The notes below the pieces were generated by a model that was not told the DNA's origin, did not search any database, and was given only the letters and a program-made list of their open reading frames with translations. The position numbers were made by a program, and so were the translations under genes. A stretch of 33,258 nucleotides of DNA from Gemmataceae bacterium (GTDB lineage: Bacteria > Planctomycetota > Planctomycetia > Gemmatales > Gemmataceae): contig JAIEMG010000318.1 of NCBI GenBank assembly GCA_019752375.1, positions 1-33,258 of the forward strand. Reading direction: 5' to 3'. Every line of letters starts with the position of its first letter. Within the stretch, counting starts at the first letter, position 1. Of the stretch, positions 1 to 7,696 are shown piece by piece.

Positions 1-54
1 CCAGGGTAGCCGAGTACGGCAACCCTGGGCTATGTCACGCAACCCCTTCGGGGT
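1..54. repeat. Dispersed palindromic repeat, two hairpins
   Basis: Bases 1-12 and 17-28 form an inverted repeat (CCAGGGTAGCCG against CGGCAACCCTGG, one mismatch, four-base loop). A second small hairpin follows at 42-54 (ACCCC, TTC loop, GGGGT). I recognise this CCAGGGT-GCCG plus CCCCTTCGGGG arrangement as a type of intergenic repeat common in planctomycete genomes; that is recall, not a search. The element is cut by the window edge, so its full extent is unknown. Confidence 0.55.
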
Positions 55-104
55 AAAGAAATACGCCGTAAATCCAGGAGGAGTCTTGGATGAGGGCGCA
101 ACTT

Positions 105-148
105 CAAAACGCGCCAGCAAGGGATCGCTTTATCCCTTGCTGGCGCGT
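105..148 (-). terminator. Probable rho-independent terminator of the 171-833 gene
   Basis: A perfect 17-base-pair stem (109-125 with 132-148) encloses a six-base loop. Read on the minus strand, the stem starts 22 bases past the stop codon of the gene at 171-833 and is followed by TTTTGAAGTT, a short and interrupted T tract. The stem is strong but the T run is weak, so termination is likely rather than certain. Confidence 0.6.
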
Positions 149-170
149 CGGGCTCCCGGACGGGCCAGGA

Positions 171-833
171 TCAGTCCTTGCCCGCTGCTTTCAGTTCCTC
201 TTCGAGCTTCTGTTCCAGGTCGGTCTTGGTGGTGATTTCCTTGCTCCTGATCTGGTCGCTGACCTTTTCTAGCGCCTTGGCGTAGTCCTTGCCCTTGTCG
301 AGCAGGTGGTTCACGCCCTTGGGGAGCCATGGGGTCGTGGGCATGTGGAGCTTCCACGACTTGGCATCGCCCTCGCCTTCTTGCTTCATCTCCGCGACAA
401 TCTTGTGGTTGGCCGGAAAATTCAGTGCCACCGTGGCCCGGTCGTCGCCATGCTTTTCGATCTTGCCGGCCTCGAACTTGGCCGGGAACGGCTCGCAAGC
501 GGCGAGCCAACCCTTGACCTTGTCTGTCAGGGCGATGTCGCGCTTTTCCGCCGCGGCCGTCACACCGTCGATGGCCTTGCCGAGCTTGCCGGCGACGTCG
601 GCCGAGCGGTTCAGTTGCTCGCCATAGGGTCCGCTGCAGTACTTGGAAGCATTGGCGTAGTCGCGCTCCTTCACCGCTTTCTGGAACTTCTGCAGCGCAT
701 CATCGGGCGTCTTGGCGGGGCCGTACCCCTTCGCCATGCCGAGATACCCCATGAAGGTGTCACGCTGAAACATGAACAGGTAGCCCAGTCCGCCAACAAC
801 GACGACCAGAAGAAGAATGATGACGTTGCGCAT
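171..833 (-). CDS. Small membrane-anchored protein of unknown function
   Basis: This 220-residue protein begins with a hydrophobic helix (about residues 3-19, MRNVIILLLVVVVGGLGYLF) and continues as a hydrophilic, charged, helical domain presumably outside the cytoplasmic membrane. The segment around residues 35-60 (DDALQKFQKAVKERDYANA) looks like a helical hairpin of the kind found in TPR or DUF4878-like folds. I recognise no catalytic motif or named family. The start was set at the ATG immediately before the hydrophobic helix; an in-frame extension to 974 would put a low-complexity basic stretch in front of the anchor and overlap the upstream gene. It lies 64 bases downstream of the ABC permease gene on the same strand, so it may be cotranscribed with it. 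Confidence 0.7.
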   Translation of the reverse strand: MRNVIILLLVVVVGGLGYLFMFQRDTFMGYLGMAKGYGPAKTPDDALQKFQKAVKERDYANASKYCSGPYGEQLNRSADVAGKLGKAIDGVTAAAEKRDIALTDKVKGWLAACEPFPAKFEAGKIEKHGDDRATVALNFPANHKIVAEMKQEGEGDAKSWKLHMPTTPWLPKGVNHLLDKGKDYAKALEKVSDQIRSKEITTKTDLEQKLEEELKAAGKD

Positions 834-897
834 GGAAGCTGTCTCGTGGGAGAGAGGAAATCGAACCTTGGCAGGGCGAACGGCACGATGAACACGA

Positions 898-2304
898 TCA
901 GGCGTTGCGGAACAGGCGACGCAGCTGGCCCACCAGCCCAAGACGTTGCGCCTCGCGGAACAGCACTTCTTCACGCTGAAATTGCATGACCGCCCAGCGC
1001 AGCGCCAACGCGATCGACCCCGTCAGCGACAGGAGCACGGGGGCGAAATAACCCCAGGGCGCCTGCTCGGGGTGCAGCATCAATCGCTGGAGCAGGAGCG
1101 TGGCACCCGTAATCGGCACCAGGCTGTAGGTCAGGTTCAACTCCACGCCCGGCAGCAACGGCCAGAAGGTTAACGGCACGGCCAGCAGAAACACCGGCAT
1201 CAGGTAGTACTGCCCTTCCTTGGTGCTCTTCGCATACGCTCCCAGCGCCAGGCTGACGGCACTGAACAAGGCCGCGATCTGCACCGTCAGCACCATGCTC
1301 CATAGCACGCCGCTGGGACGCAGGATCGGAAAGGGCACCCAGTAGTGCGCCAGCAGCGTGCCTCCTGCCATCCACAGCAAGTTCCATAGCGCCGTGGCCG
1401 ATGCGAAGACCCAGATGGCCAGGAACTTTCCGCAAACGATCTCGGTCCGCGTGGCAGGGCTCAGGAGCAATGTCTCCAGCGTGCCGCGCTCTTTTTCCCC
1501 GGCGCACACGTCGATGGCGGGATACAGTGCTCCCGCGAGCGACCACATAATGATGATGAACGGGAAGAAGCGGGCCACCATATCGGAGATTTCCGAGGCC
1601 GTCTGCTGCTCCAGCGACTGCTCCTGCTCCGGCATGACGACGACGACGGGATTGTCGAAGTCGATCGCCAGCCCGCGGCGCAGGAAGCGCACCTCCTTGA
1701 CGCGCTGCTTCCAGCGATTCACCACGCCCTTGACGCGCCGCTCCGCCTGGCGCGACCGCTCGTCGCCGGGGCGGGCGTAGAGTTGGATGGCCGGTTGCCC
1801 GCCCGCATCCAGTTGCGTAAGCAGGTCCGGCGGAATCACCAGCAGCGCATCAAACGTCTTGTCTTCGAGCAGGGCGCGTTCGACGCCGGTCATCGGCACC
1901 AGGTCCACGCCGTTACCCATCAGGCCCTTGCGGCAAAAAACCTCCACAAAGCGATCGTCGAGGATGAGCGGTGGATAGGTTTGTCGGGCCTGGACCATGT
2001 GGACCAGTGCCGCGGCGCCGGCAGCGCCGTCGATGCCATGGCCCGGCGTCCAAGCGAACCAGGATGCGGCGGGCACCGGGCTGAAGTCGGCACTTGTAGC
2101 GTCCAGCGTCGGCAAGTATTCAATACCGCTGACGCCGACCCGACTTCGCTGTTCCACCGAGCCCAACGCCAGCGAATAACCCACCAGGCCCAGCAAGGGA
2201 TACAGCGCGACCGGTAGGAGAAAGATCATGAAGAGCGTGCGCCGGTCGCGCAGCAGATCGCGCATCTCGCGCGCCCAGATGATCCGGATGATTGAGGACT
2301 TCAT
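898..2304 (-). CDS. ABC-2 type permease (NatB-like)
   Basis: This 468-residue integral membrane protein matches the ABC-2/NatB permease family (COG1668 type), the membrane part of an export ABC transporter. One helix lies near residues 22-46, then a large extracytoplasmic domain to about residue 240, then some five to six helices from 244 to 440. The diagnostic family motif GEKERGTLETLLLSP sits at about 269-283, just after the second helix. In the related planctomycete proteins I recall, the chain often continues into a CPBP protease-like domain; here it stops at about that boundary. No ATP-binding subunit is encoded in this window, so the partner ATPase must lie beyond the gene at 1-833 or elsewhere. 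The start ATG has no clear ribosome binding site; it was chosen because MKSSIIRIIWAREMRDLLRD is the usual N terminus of the family. The substrate cannot be told. Confidence 0.85.
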   Translation of the reverse strand: MKSSIIRIIWAREMRDLLRDRRTLFMIFLLPVALYPLLGLVGYSLALGSVEQRSRVGVSGIEYLPTLDATSADFSPVPAASWFAWTPGHGIDGAAGAAALVHMVQARQTYPPLILDDRFVEVFCRKGLMGNGVDLVPMTGVERALLEDKTFDALLVIPPDLLTQLDAGGQPAIQLYARPGDERSRQAERRVKGVVNRWKQRVKEVRFLRRGLAIDFDNPVVVVMPEQEQSLEQQTASEISDMVARFFPFIIIMWSLAGALYPAIDVCAGEKERGTLETLLLSPATRTEIVCGKFLAIWVFASATALWNLLWMAGGTLLAHYWVPFPILRPSGVLWSMVLTVQIAALFSAVSLALGAYAKSTKEGQYYLMPVFLLAVPLTFWPLLPGVELNLTYSLVPITGATLLLQRLMLHPEQAPWGYFAPVLLSLTGSIALALRWAVMQFQREEVLFREAQRLGLVGQLRRLFRNA

Positions 2305-2449
2305 GAACGTATTGAACCACAAGCGTGGGGAATCGGAAACACGCAAGCCCTTGAATGCGACCAGACCATGCGACGGTTCTTCTACCATCGCATCGAATTC
2401 CCACCGGACGGGTTGGGCTGCGGGAGCCGGGCAAGCTGCGTAAGCGGCG

Positions 2450-2479
2450 TTGTGTCGGCACGGCGAACCCTCGTATAAT
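2450..2479 (+). promoter_or_regulatory. Candidate housekeeping-type promoter for the aldehyde dehydrogenase cluster
   Basis: A perfect TATAAT occurs at 2474-2479, preceded after 18 bases by TTGTGT (2450-2455), a partial -35 box. It lies in the 233-base divergent gap between the ABC permease and the aldehyde dehydrogenase, about 58 bases before the latter's start. The -10 is convincing by sequence; the -35 is poor. Confidence 0.42.
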
Positions 2480-2537
2480 TCTCCAATCAACACTTGCACG
2501 CGCATCTCGTCATGCCGCATCTCGCAAGGAGGATTCC

Positions 2538-4058
2538 ATGAGCAGCGCTGTCTCTCCCGTGACCGGCCGCCATCGCATTGCCGAGCGCTGGTTCGATCCC
2601 CAGGAAAAGCGCTTCGAGAGCCACAATCCGGCACGCTGGGAAGAGATCGTGGGCGTTTTTCCGAGCGCCACGGCGGCCGTTGCCGACGAAGCCGTCGTTG
2701 CAGCCCGCGCGGCGTACCCAACCTGGCGACGCACCAGCCGGATCTATCGCGCCGACTTATTCGACAACCTGGCCCAACTCGTCAAGCGGGACGCGGACGC
2801 ACTGGCGGAACTCATGGCGCGCGAGTGCGGCAAGGTGGTGACCGAGTGCAAGGCCGAGGTCATCGAAGGTCTGCACATGATTCAGTACGTTTTCGGCACC
2901 GGGCGCATGCCCATCGGTGACGTGCTGGAGTCGGAGGTGCCCGAGAAAGACGCCTCCATGCGCCGCAAGCCGTGGGGCGTCGCTGCCGTCATTACGCCGT
3001 GGAATTTCCCCTTTGCGGTGCCGCTGTGGATGCTCGGACCGAGCCTGCTCGAAGGCAACACCTGCGTCTTCAAGCCGTCCGAGGACACGCCCGCCATTGG
3101 CCAGCGCCTGGTCGAACTGTTTGAGGAGGCCGGCTTCCCGCCGGGCGTCCTGAACCTGGTTCACGGCGACGCCGTCGCCGGCGAGGCGCTGGTCCGCAAT
3201 GCCGGCGTCAACGTCGTCCTGTTCACGGGCAGTTACGAAGTGGGCCGCCGGATCCAGCAGCTTTCGGCCGAGCACCACGACCGCATCGTCGCCTGCGAGA
3301 TGGGCAGCAAGAGCGCCGTCATCGTCTGCGAGGACGCGCGGCTCGACCTGGCCGTGACCGCGGCGATCGTTAGCGCCTTCAAGACGTCGGGGCAGCGTTG
3401 CGTCAGTGCCAGCCGGGTCCTGGTCGCGGAGCCGCTCCTGGACCGATTCGCGGCGAAGTTCGTCGCCACGGCCCAACGATTGCGCATTGGCGATCCTCTG
3501 GACCGCGGCAACTTCACCGGCCCGGTCATTCACCACGCTGCCGTCGAGAAGGTCGAGCGCTATAACGAGCTGGCGCGTGCCGAGGGCGCCGAAGTGCTGC
3601 TGGAAGGCGGCCGCATGAAGACGCAGGACGGCGTGCCCGGCTGCTACCTGTCGCCATTCGTGTATCGCATGGACCACCGGCCCGGCGCCCGCGCCATCCG
3701 GGAGGAAGTCTTCGGCCCGCACCTGGCGCTGATCCCGTTCAAGACCAATGAGGACGCGGCCCGCATCTACAACGACACCGAGTACGGCCTGTCGATGGCG
3801 GTGATTACCGAAGACTATCGGGCGATGCGCTATTTCCGCGACGAATGCCAGTTCGGCATGGGCTACGTAAACCTGCCGTGCATCGGTGCGGAGGTCCACC
3901 TGCCGTTCGGCGGCGTGAAGAAGAGCGGCAACGGCCATCCATCCGCCGCAGGCCTGGTGGAGACGGTGACGCACAAGATTGCGTGGACGGTCAATCATGG
4001 GACCGAGATCAAGATGGCACAGGGACTGACGACGGACATTGAAGGCGGTCCGGCGTGA
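2538..4058 (+). CDS. NAD(P)-dependent aldehyde dehydrogenase
   Basis: A complete aldehyde dehydrogenase of 506 residues, close to the usual family length. It oxidises an aldehyde to the acid with NAD(P)+ in the cytoplasm. Visible motifs are the oxyanion asparagine in TPWNFPF (Asn156), the cofactor-binding FKPSE (Lys179), the Rossmann turn FTGSYEVG (229-236), the general base in CEMGSKS (Glu254), the nucleophile in SGQRCVSASR (Cys288), and the C-terminal FGGVKKSG. The start is fixed by a perfect AAGGAGG at 2526-2532, five bases before the ATG. Sequence style resembles the semialdehyde dehydrogenases (succinate semialdehyde or aminoadipate semialdehyde), and the class III aminotransferase at 4939-6282 supports an omega-amino acid pathway such as GABA or lysine breakdown. 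The exact substrate is inference. Confidence 0.93.
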   Translation: MSSAVSPVTGRHRIAERWFDPQEKRFESHNPARWEEIVGVFPSATAAVADEAVVAARAAYPTWRRTSRIYRADLFDNLAQLVKRDADALAELMARECGKVVTECKAEVIEGLHMIQYVFGTGRMPIGDVLESEVPEKDASMRRKPWGVAAVITPWNFPFAVPLWMLGPSLLEGNTCVFKPSEDTPAIGQRLVELFEEAGFPPGVLNLVHGDAVAGEALVRNAGVNVVLFTGSYEVGRRIQQLSAEHHDRIVACEMGSKSAVIVCEDARLDLAVTAAIVSAFKTSGQRCVSASRVLVAEPLLDRFAAKFVATAQRLRIGDPLDRGNFTGPVIHHAAVEKVERYNELARAEGAEVLLEGGRMKTQDGVPGCYLSPFVYRMDHRPGARAIREEVFGPHLALIPFKTNEDAARIYNDTEYGLSMAVITEDYRAMRYFRDECQFGMGYVNLPCIGAEVHLPFGGVKKSGNGHPSAAGLVETVTHKIAWTVNHGTEIKMAQGLTTDIEGGPA

Positions 4059-4103
4059 ATCAGCGGTACGAAGATTTGTGGTCGCGACCAGGAGGTCAGG
4101 TTT

Positions 4104-4610
4104 GTGTTGACGCCCCAACATCGGCAAGAAGCGCTGTCTCGGGCCTACGTTCAAGCGATTGCCGGACGGTGCGGAATGAGCGTAAGTACGCCGTTCCCCG
4201 ATTACGGCATTGACTTGTCCTTGCATGAAATCACTATCGTGGGCAACCGTCGGCTGGAAACCGGGGTTCGACTCGATATCCAGGCAAAGGCGACGACACG
4301 CAGCAACGTATCGGGCACAAATCTCCGGTATGATTTGGCAGTACGTGATTACGAAGTTCTCCGGTTCGCTGAAGCGGGATCGCATCGAATTCTCGTAATC
4401 TTGGCGTTGCCGAAGTCGGAAGAGCAATGGCTTAGCCAGACAGAGGAGGAACTGATCCTGCGTCGTTGCGCGTACTGGTTCTCCCTGAGAGATTGGCCGG
4501 CGACCATGAACCGAAAATCGATTCGTCTGTCGGTCCCTCGGACTAATGTGTTCACTGTCCCCGCTCTACGAGCCATCGTGAAGCGTATTCGCGCAAGGGG
4601 TGAGGCATGA
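4104..4610 (+). CDS. DUF4365 domain protein (restriction-endonuclease-like fold)
   Basis: A 168-residue protein of the DUF4365 family, which is predicted to have a PD-(D/E)XK nuclease-like fold. The likely active-site pattern is visible: PDYGIDL (about residues 33-39) followed by a strand ending in LDIQAKAT (about 57-64), giving the D...(x)QxK arrangement. Whether it cuts nucleic acid is not known. The start is a GTG at 4104 with AGGAGG at 4090-4095 eight bases upstream. Its last codons overlap the next gene by ATGA (4607-4610), a sign of translational coupling. Third codon positions look visibly less GC-rich than in the flanking enzyme genes, which suggests separate acquisition. It lies 45 bases after the aldehyde dehydrogenase. 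Confidence 0.78.
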   Translation: MLTPQHRQEALSRAYVQAIAGRCGMSVSTPFPDYGIDLSLHEITIVGNRRLETGVRLDIQAKATTRSNVSGTNLRYDLAVRDYEVLRFAEAGSHRILVILALPKSEEQWLSQTEEELILRRCAYWFSLRDWPATMNRKSIRLSVPRTNVFTVPALRAIVKRIRARGEA

Positions 4611-4915
4611 TTGGATTTGAGCGCTGGATTGATCCGCGGGTCCGTCAAGTGAAAGTGGCGGACGTGCAGAAGTATTTGCTCAGCCATGGCTGGGTCAGGC
4701 AGCCCTATCCCAAGCCAGAATTGCTTGTTTTTGCTGGACCGAAGGACGACTACGGCAAGCCAATCATTCAGTCGCTTCCTGCCGCGGAGAACTATCTCGA
4801 CTACCAGCAGCGATTGATTGAACTGATTACCGCCATCGCCGTCATTGAGGATCGCATGGCGCCCGCCGTGCTCGATGACATTCTTCGGGAACCGCGCGGC
4901 GCGGTGGCGTCCTGA
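4607..4915 (+). CDS. Small conserved partner of DUF4365 protein, unknown function
   Basis: A 102-residue acidic to neutral protein with no signal peptide or membrane helix. It starts at the ATG of an ATGA overlap with the DUF4365 gene, so the two are almost certainly translated together. The N-terminal half carries a recognisable WIDPRVRQVKVADVQKYLL segment followed by HGW; the C-terminal half is predicted helical (YQQRLIELITAIAVIEDR). I believe similar small proteins accompany DUF4365 genes elsewhere but cannot name a family. Possible roles are a subunit, a regulator or an antitoxin-like partner; none is shown by the sequence. Confidence 0.7.
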   Translation: MIGFERWIDPRVRQVKVADVQKYLLSHGWVRQPYPKPELLVFAGPKDDYGKPIIQSLPAAENYLDYQQRLIELITAIAVIEDRMAPAVLDDILREPRGAVAS

Positions 4916-4938
4916 ATTCCCAGGATGGGAGGCTCCTT

Positions 4939-6282
4939 ATGTGGAAATTCGACAATCGCACCGTCCCGGACGTCCGCACCGAGCTGCCCGGCCCGAAGGC
5001 GCGCGGCTTCCTGGAACGCGACCAACGCTGCATGTCGCCGTCCTACACACGCGTTTATCCCCTCGTCGTCGAGCGGGGCAGCGGTGCGGTGATTGAGGAC
5101 GTGGACGGCAACCTCTTCCTCGACTTCACGGCCGGCATTGCCGTCACGTCCACGGGCCATTGCCATCCGCAGGTGACTGGCGCCATCAAGGACCAGGCGG
5201 ACAAGCTCCTGCACATGTCCGGCACCGACTTCTACTACGAGCCCCAGATTGACCTGGCGCAGCGGCTGGCCGAATCGGTGCCGGGCACGTCGTCGCAGCG
5301 CGTGTTCTTCACCAACAGCGGTGCCGAAGCGCTGGAGGCGGCCCTGAAGCTGGCCCGCTGGCACACGCAGCGGACGCGGGCCATTGCGTTCCTCGGCGCT
5401 TTCCACGGCCGCACCTACGGGGCGATGTCGCTATCCGGATCGAAGCTCGTGCATCGCCGGGGGTTCTCGCCGCTGGTGCCCGATATCCATCACACCCCCT
5501 ATCCGCGCGGCTGCACGGTTTGCACCGACGTGGCCGGCTGTATCTGCGTTCGCCAGATCGAGGAGACATTGCTCAAGCGCACGGCGCCGCCCGACGAGGT
5601 GGCCGCCATCTTCGTCGAGCCGGTCCAGGGCGAGGGCGGCTATCACGTGCCGCCCGCGGGCTTCTTACCGGCGCTGCGCGAACTCTGCGATCGGCACGGC
5701 ATCCTCCTCGTCGTCGACGAAGTCCAGAGCGGCATGGGGCGGACGGGCAAGCTTTACGCGTTCGAGCACTGGGGCATCGTGCCGGACATCATCTGCCTGG
5801 CGAAAGGCATTGCCAGCGGCATGCCGCTGGGGGCGATCATTGCTCGCGAGGAAATCATGGACTGGCCGCCGGGCAGTCACGCCAGCACCTTTGGCGGCAA
5901 CCCGGTCAGCTGCCGGGCCGCCCTGGCAACGCTCGATCTGTTACGGGACGGCTACATGGCCAATGCCACGCAGCGCGGCGAGCAGCTCAAACGTGGGCTG
6001 AAGGAGTCAAAGCAGACGCATCAACACCTGGGCGAGGTACGCGGCCTGGGCTTGATGGTCGCCGTGGACATCGTCAAGAAAGACGGCCAGACACTGGACC
6101 CGGCGCTGCGCGACGCCATCGTGCAAAGCGCCTTTCGTCAGGGCTTATTGCTGCTTGGCTGCGGAGAAAGTGCCATTCGTTTTTGCCCCCCGCTGTGCGT
6201 CACGGCAGCTCAGACCGACACGGCCCTGAAAATCTTCCAGACCGTCCTGGAGCAGTGCAGTGCCACCAAGGTGGCCGTTTGA
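4939..6282 (+). CDS. Class III PLP-dependent aminotransferase (GABA/omega-amino acid type)
   Basis: A complete 447-residue class III aminotransferase, a cytoplasmic PLP enzyme that moves an omega-amino group to a 2-oxo acid. The signature is clear: NSGAEALEAALKLAR (126-140), GAFHGRTYGAMSLSG for PLP phosphate binding (153-167), VVDEVQSGMGRTG with the PLP-contacting Asp260, and CLAKGIASGMPLG with the Schiff-base Lys289. An internal Cys-rich insert (CTVCTDVAGCIC, 192-203) resembles the one in bacterial 4-aminobutyrate aminotransferases of the archaeal/actinobacterial type. GGGAGG at 4927-4932 lies six bases before the ATG. With the aldehyde dehydrogenase upstream it makes a plausible aminotransferase-semialdehyde dehydrogenase pair. 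Acetylornithine or ornithine aminotransferase remain possible. Confidence 0.9.
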   Translation: MWKFDNRTVPDVRTELPGPKARGFLERDQRCMSPSYTRVYPLVVERGSGAVIEDVDGNLFLDFTAGIAVTSTGHCHPQVTGAIKDQADKLLHMSGTDFYYEPQIDLAQRLAESVPGTSSQRVFFTNSGAEALEAALKLARWHTQRTRAIAFLGAFHGRTYGAMSLSGSKLVHRRGFSPLVPDIHHTPYPRGCTVCTDVAGCICVRQIEETLLKRTAPPDEVAAIFVEPVQGEGGYHVPPAGFLPALRELCDRHGILLVVDEVQSGMGRTGKLYAFEHWGIVPDIICLAKGIASGMPLGAIIAREEIMDWPPGSHASTFGGNPVSCRAALATLDLLRDGYMANATQRGEQLKRGLKESKQTHQHLGEVRGLGLMVAVDIVKKDGQTLDPALRDAIVQSAFRQGLLLLGCGESAIRFCPPLCVTAAQTDTALKIFQTVLEQCSATKVAV

Positions 6283-6382
6283 ACAGGCGGTCGCGGAAAA
6301 TACGAGCCAGAGGCAATCAATTCTGGTACAAAACTTGCTACGGAGTCAGGATGGTTCCTGTCCCCTTCAGCAAGGAGGTCTC

Positions 6383-7450
6383 ATGCGTCCTCTCGTGATC
6401 ACGGGCGGTTGCGGCTTTATTGGCAGTAACTTTATCCGGCACATTCTCAGTGCCGATCCAGCCGTTTCGGTCGTCAACTTCGATTGCCTCACTTACGCGG
6501 GCAACCTCGCGAACCTTGCCGATCTCGCGGACCATCCGCGTTACCGCTTTGTCAAGGGGGACGTCACCGATCGCGACGCGATGCGCAAGGTCGTGAGCGC
6601 CGGCGTGGACGGCATCATTCACTTCGCGGCGGAGAGTCACGTCGATCGCAGCATTCACGATTCGGGCCCGTTCATTCATACGAATGTCGGCGGCACGCAG
6701 GTCCTGCTCGACGTCGCGAAGGAATTCAAAGTGCCGCGCTATCTCCAGGTGTCCACCGACGAGGTGTACGGCACGCTGGGCGCGACCGGCCTGTTCACCG
6801 AAGAGACGCCGCTGGCGCCGAACAGTCCTTATGCCGCGAGCAAAGCCGCGTCCGATCTTCTGGTACGCAGCTACGTCCACACCTTCCATTTGCCGGCGCT
6901 GATCACACGCTGCTCGAACAACTACGGTCCCTACCAGTTCCCCGAGAAGATGCTGCCGCTCTTCATCACCAACCTGCTCCGCGACGAGCCGGTGCCAGTT
7001 TACGGCGACGGCATGCAAGTGCGGGACTGGATTCACGTGCGCGATCACAGCGCGGCCATCTGGCGCGTCTGGCAAGCCGGTCGCGTGGGCGAGGTCTACA
7101 ACATCGGCGGCCGCTGCGAGAAGGCTAACATCGACCTGACGCACACGTTGCTCGACGTGATGGGCAAGCCGCGCACGCTGATCCGCCACGTCCAGGACCG
7201 GCCCGGCCACGATCGGCGTTACGCGATCGACTGCGCCAAGATGGAACGCGAGCTGGGTTGGACGCCCCAGGTGCCGTTCGCCGACGGCCTGCGCGAGACG
7301 GTACGCTGGTACGTGGAGCACGCCGACTGGGTAGCGCAGATTCGCAGCGGCGATTACCTGAAGTATTACGAGAAGCAGTACGGAGCGCGTCTGACGGAGC
7401 ACAAGAACGGCAATGGCAGCAAACCGCAACCGGTCCGAACGGGGAAGTAA
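6383..7450 (+). CDS. rfbB: dTDP-glucose 4,6-dehydratase
   Basis: A 355-residue extended short-chain dehydrogenase matching RfbB/RmlB, which converts dTDP-glucose to dTDP-4-keto-6-deoxyglucose with bound NAD+. The N terminus has GGCGFIGSN (8-16) for NAD binding. FAAESHVDRSI (81-91), the catalytic STDEVYG (Thr125, Asp126, Glu127) and YAASKAASD (Tyr150, Lys154) are intact, as is NNYGPYQFPEK (179-189), typical of dTDP-glucose dehydratases. A perfect AAGGAGG at 6372-6378 precedes the ATG by four bases. It is followed, after a palindromic repeat, by the thymidylyltransferase that makes its substrate. No rmlC or rmlD is visible in the window, so the final sugar is unknown; it would feed surface polysaccharide or glycoprotein synthesis. 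Confidence 0.95.
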   Translation: MRPLVITGGCGFIGSNFIRHILSADPAVSVVNFDCLTYAGNLANLADLADHPRYRFVKGDVTDRDAMRKVVSAGVDGIIHFAAESHVDRSIHDSGPFIHTNVGGTQVLLDVAKEFKVPRYLQVSTDEVYGTLGATGLFTEETPLAPNSPYAASKAASDLLVRSYVHTFHLPALITRCSNNYGPYQFPEKMLPLFITNLLRDEPVPVYGDGMQVRDWIHVRDHSAAIWRVWQAGRVGEVYNIGGRCEKANIDLTHTLLDVMGKPRTLIRHVQDRPGHDRRYAIDCAKMERELGWTPQVPFADGLRETVRWYVEHADWVAQIRSGDYLKYYEKQYGARLTEHKNGNGSKPQPVRTGK

Positions 7451-7480
7451 TTTTACACGCTACTTCACTCTCCCTGCTGG

Positions 7481-7614
7481 AATGACGAATGACGAAGCTC
7501 GAATGACGAATCAATGACCAATGACGAATGCCCAGCGGAGAAAGAAGCGTCTCGTCCTTTTGGTCATTGGGAATTGGTGATTGATTCGTCATTCGGGCTT
7601 CGTCATTCGTCATT
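7481..7614. repeat. Large imperfect palindromic repeat between rfbB and rmlA
   Basis: The left arm 7481-7522 and right arm 7573-7614 are reverse complements over 42 bases with two mismatches, around a 50-base centre. Each arm is itself built of the short unit AATGACGAA repeated with spacing, so the element has direct repeats within an inverted repeat. I recognise this AATGACGAATGACGAA type as a dispersed intergenic repeat in planctomycetes and verrucomicrobia. Transcribed, it would form a long cruciform or hairpin between two genes of one pathway. Confidence 0.85.
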
Positions 7615-7696
7615 TCGCGGCAGCTTCCACTGCAAGGTAGCGTAGTAGTAAGCGGGTGTGCTTTCCTTCCATCGGTCTGAAATACCGAGGTGTCCC

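Noticed and set aside
2355..2537. An upstream in-frame extension of the aldehyde dehydrogenase
   Set aside because: The perfect ribosome binding site at 2526-2532 and the promoter-like TATAAT at 2474-2479 both place the start at 2538.
2757..4427. A long minus-strand open frame opposite the aldehyde dehydrogenase
   Set aside because: The sense strand has all catalytic motifs; the antisense frame has none and spans two unrelated genes.
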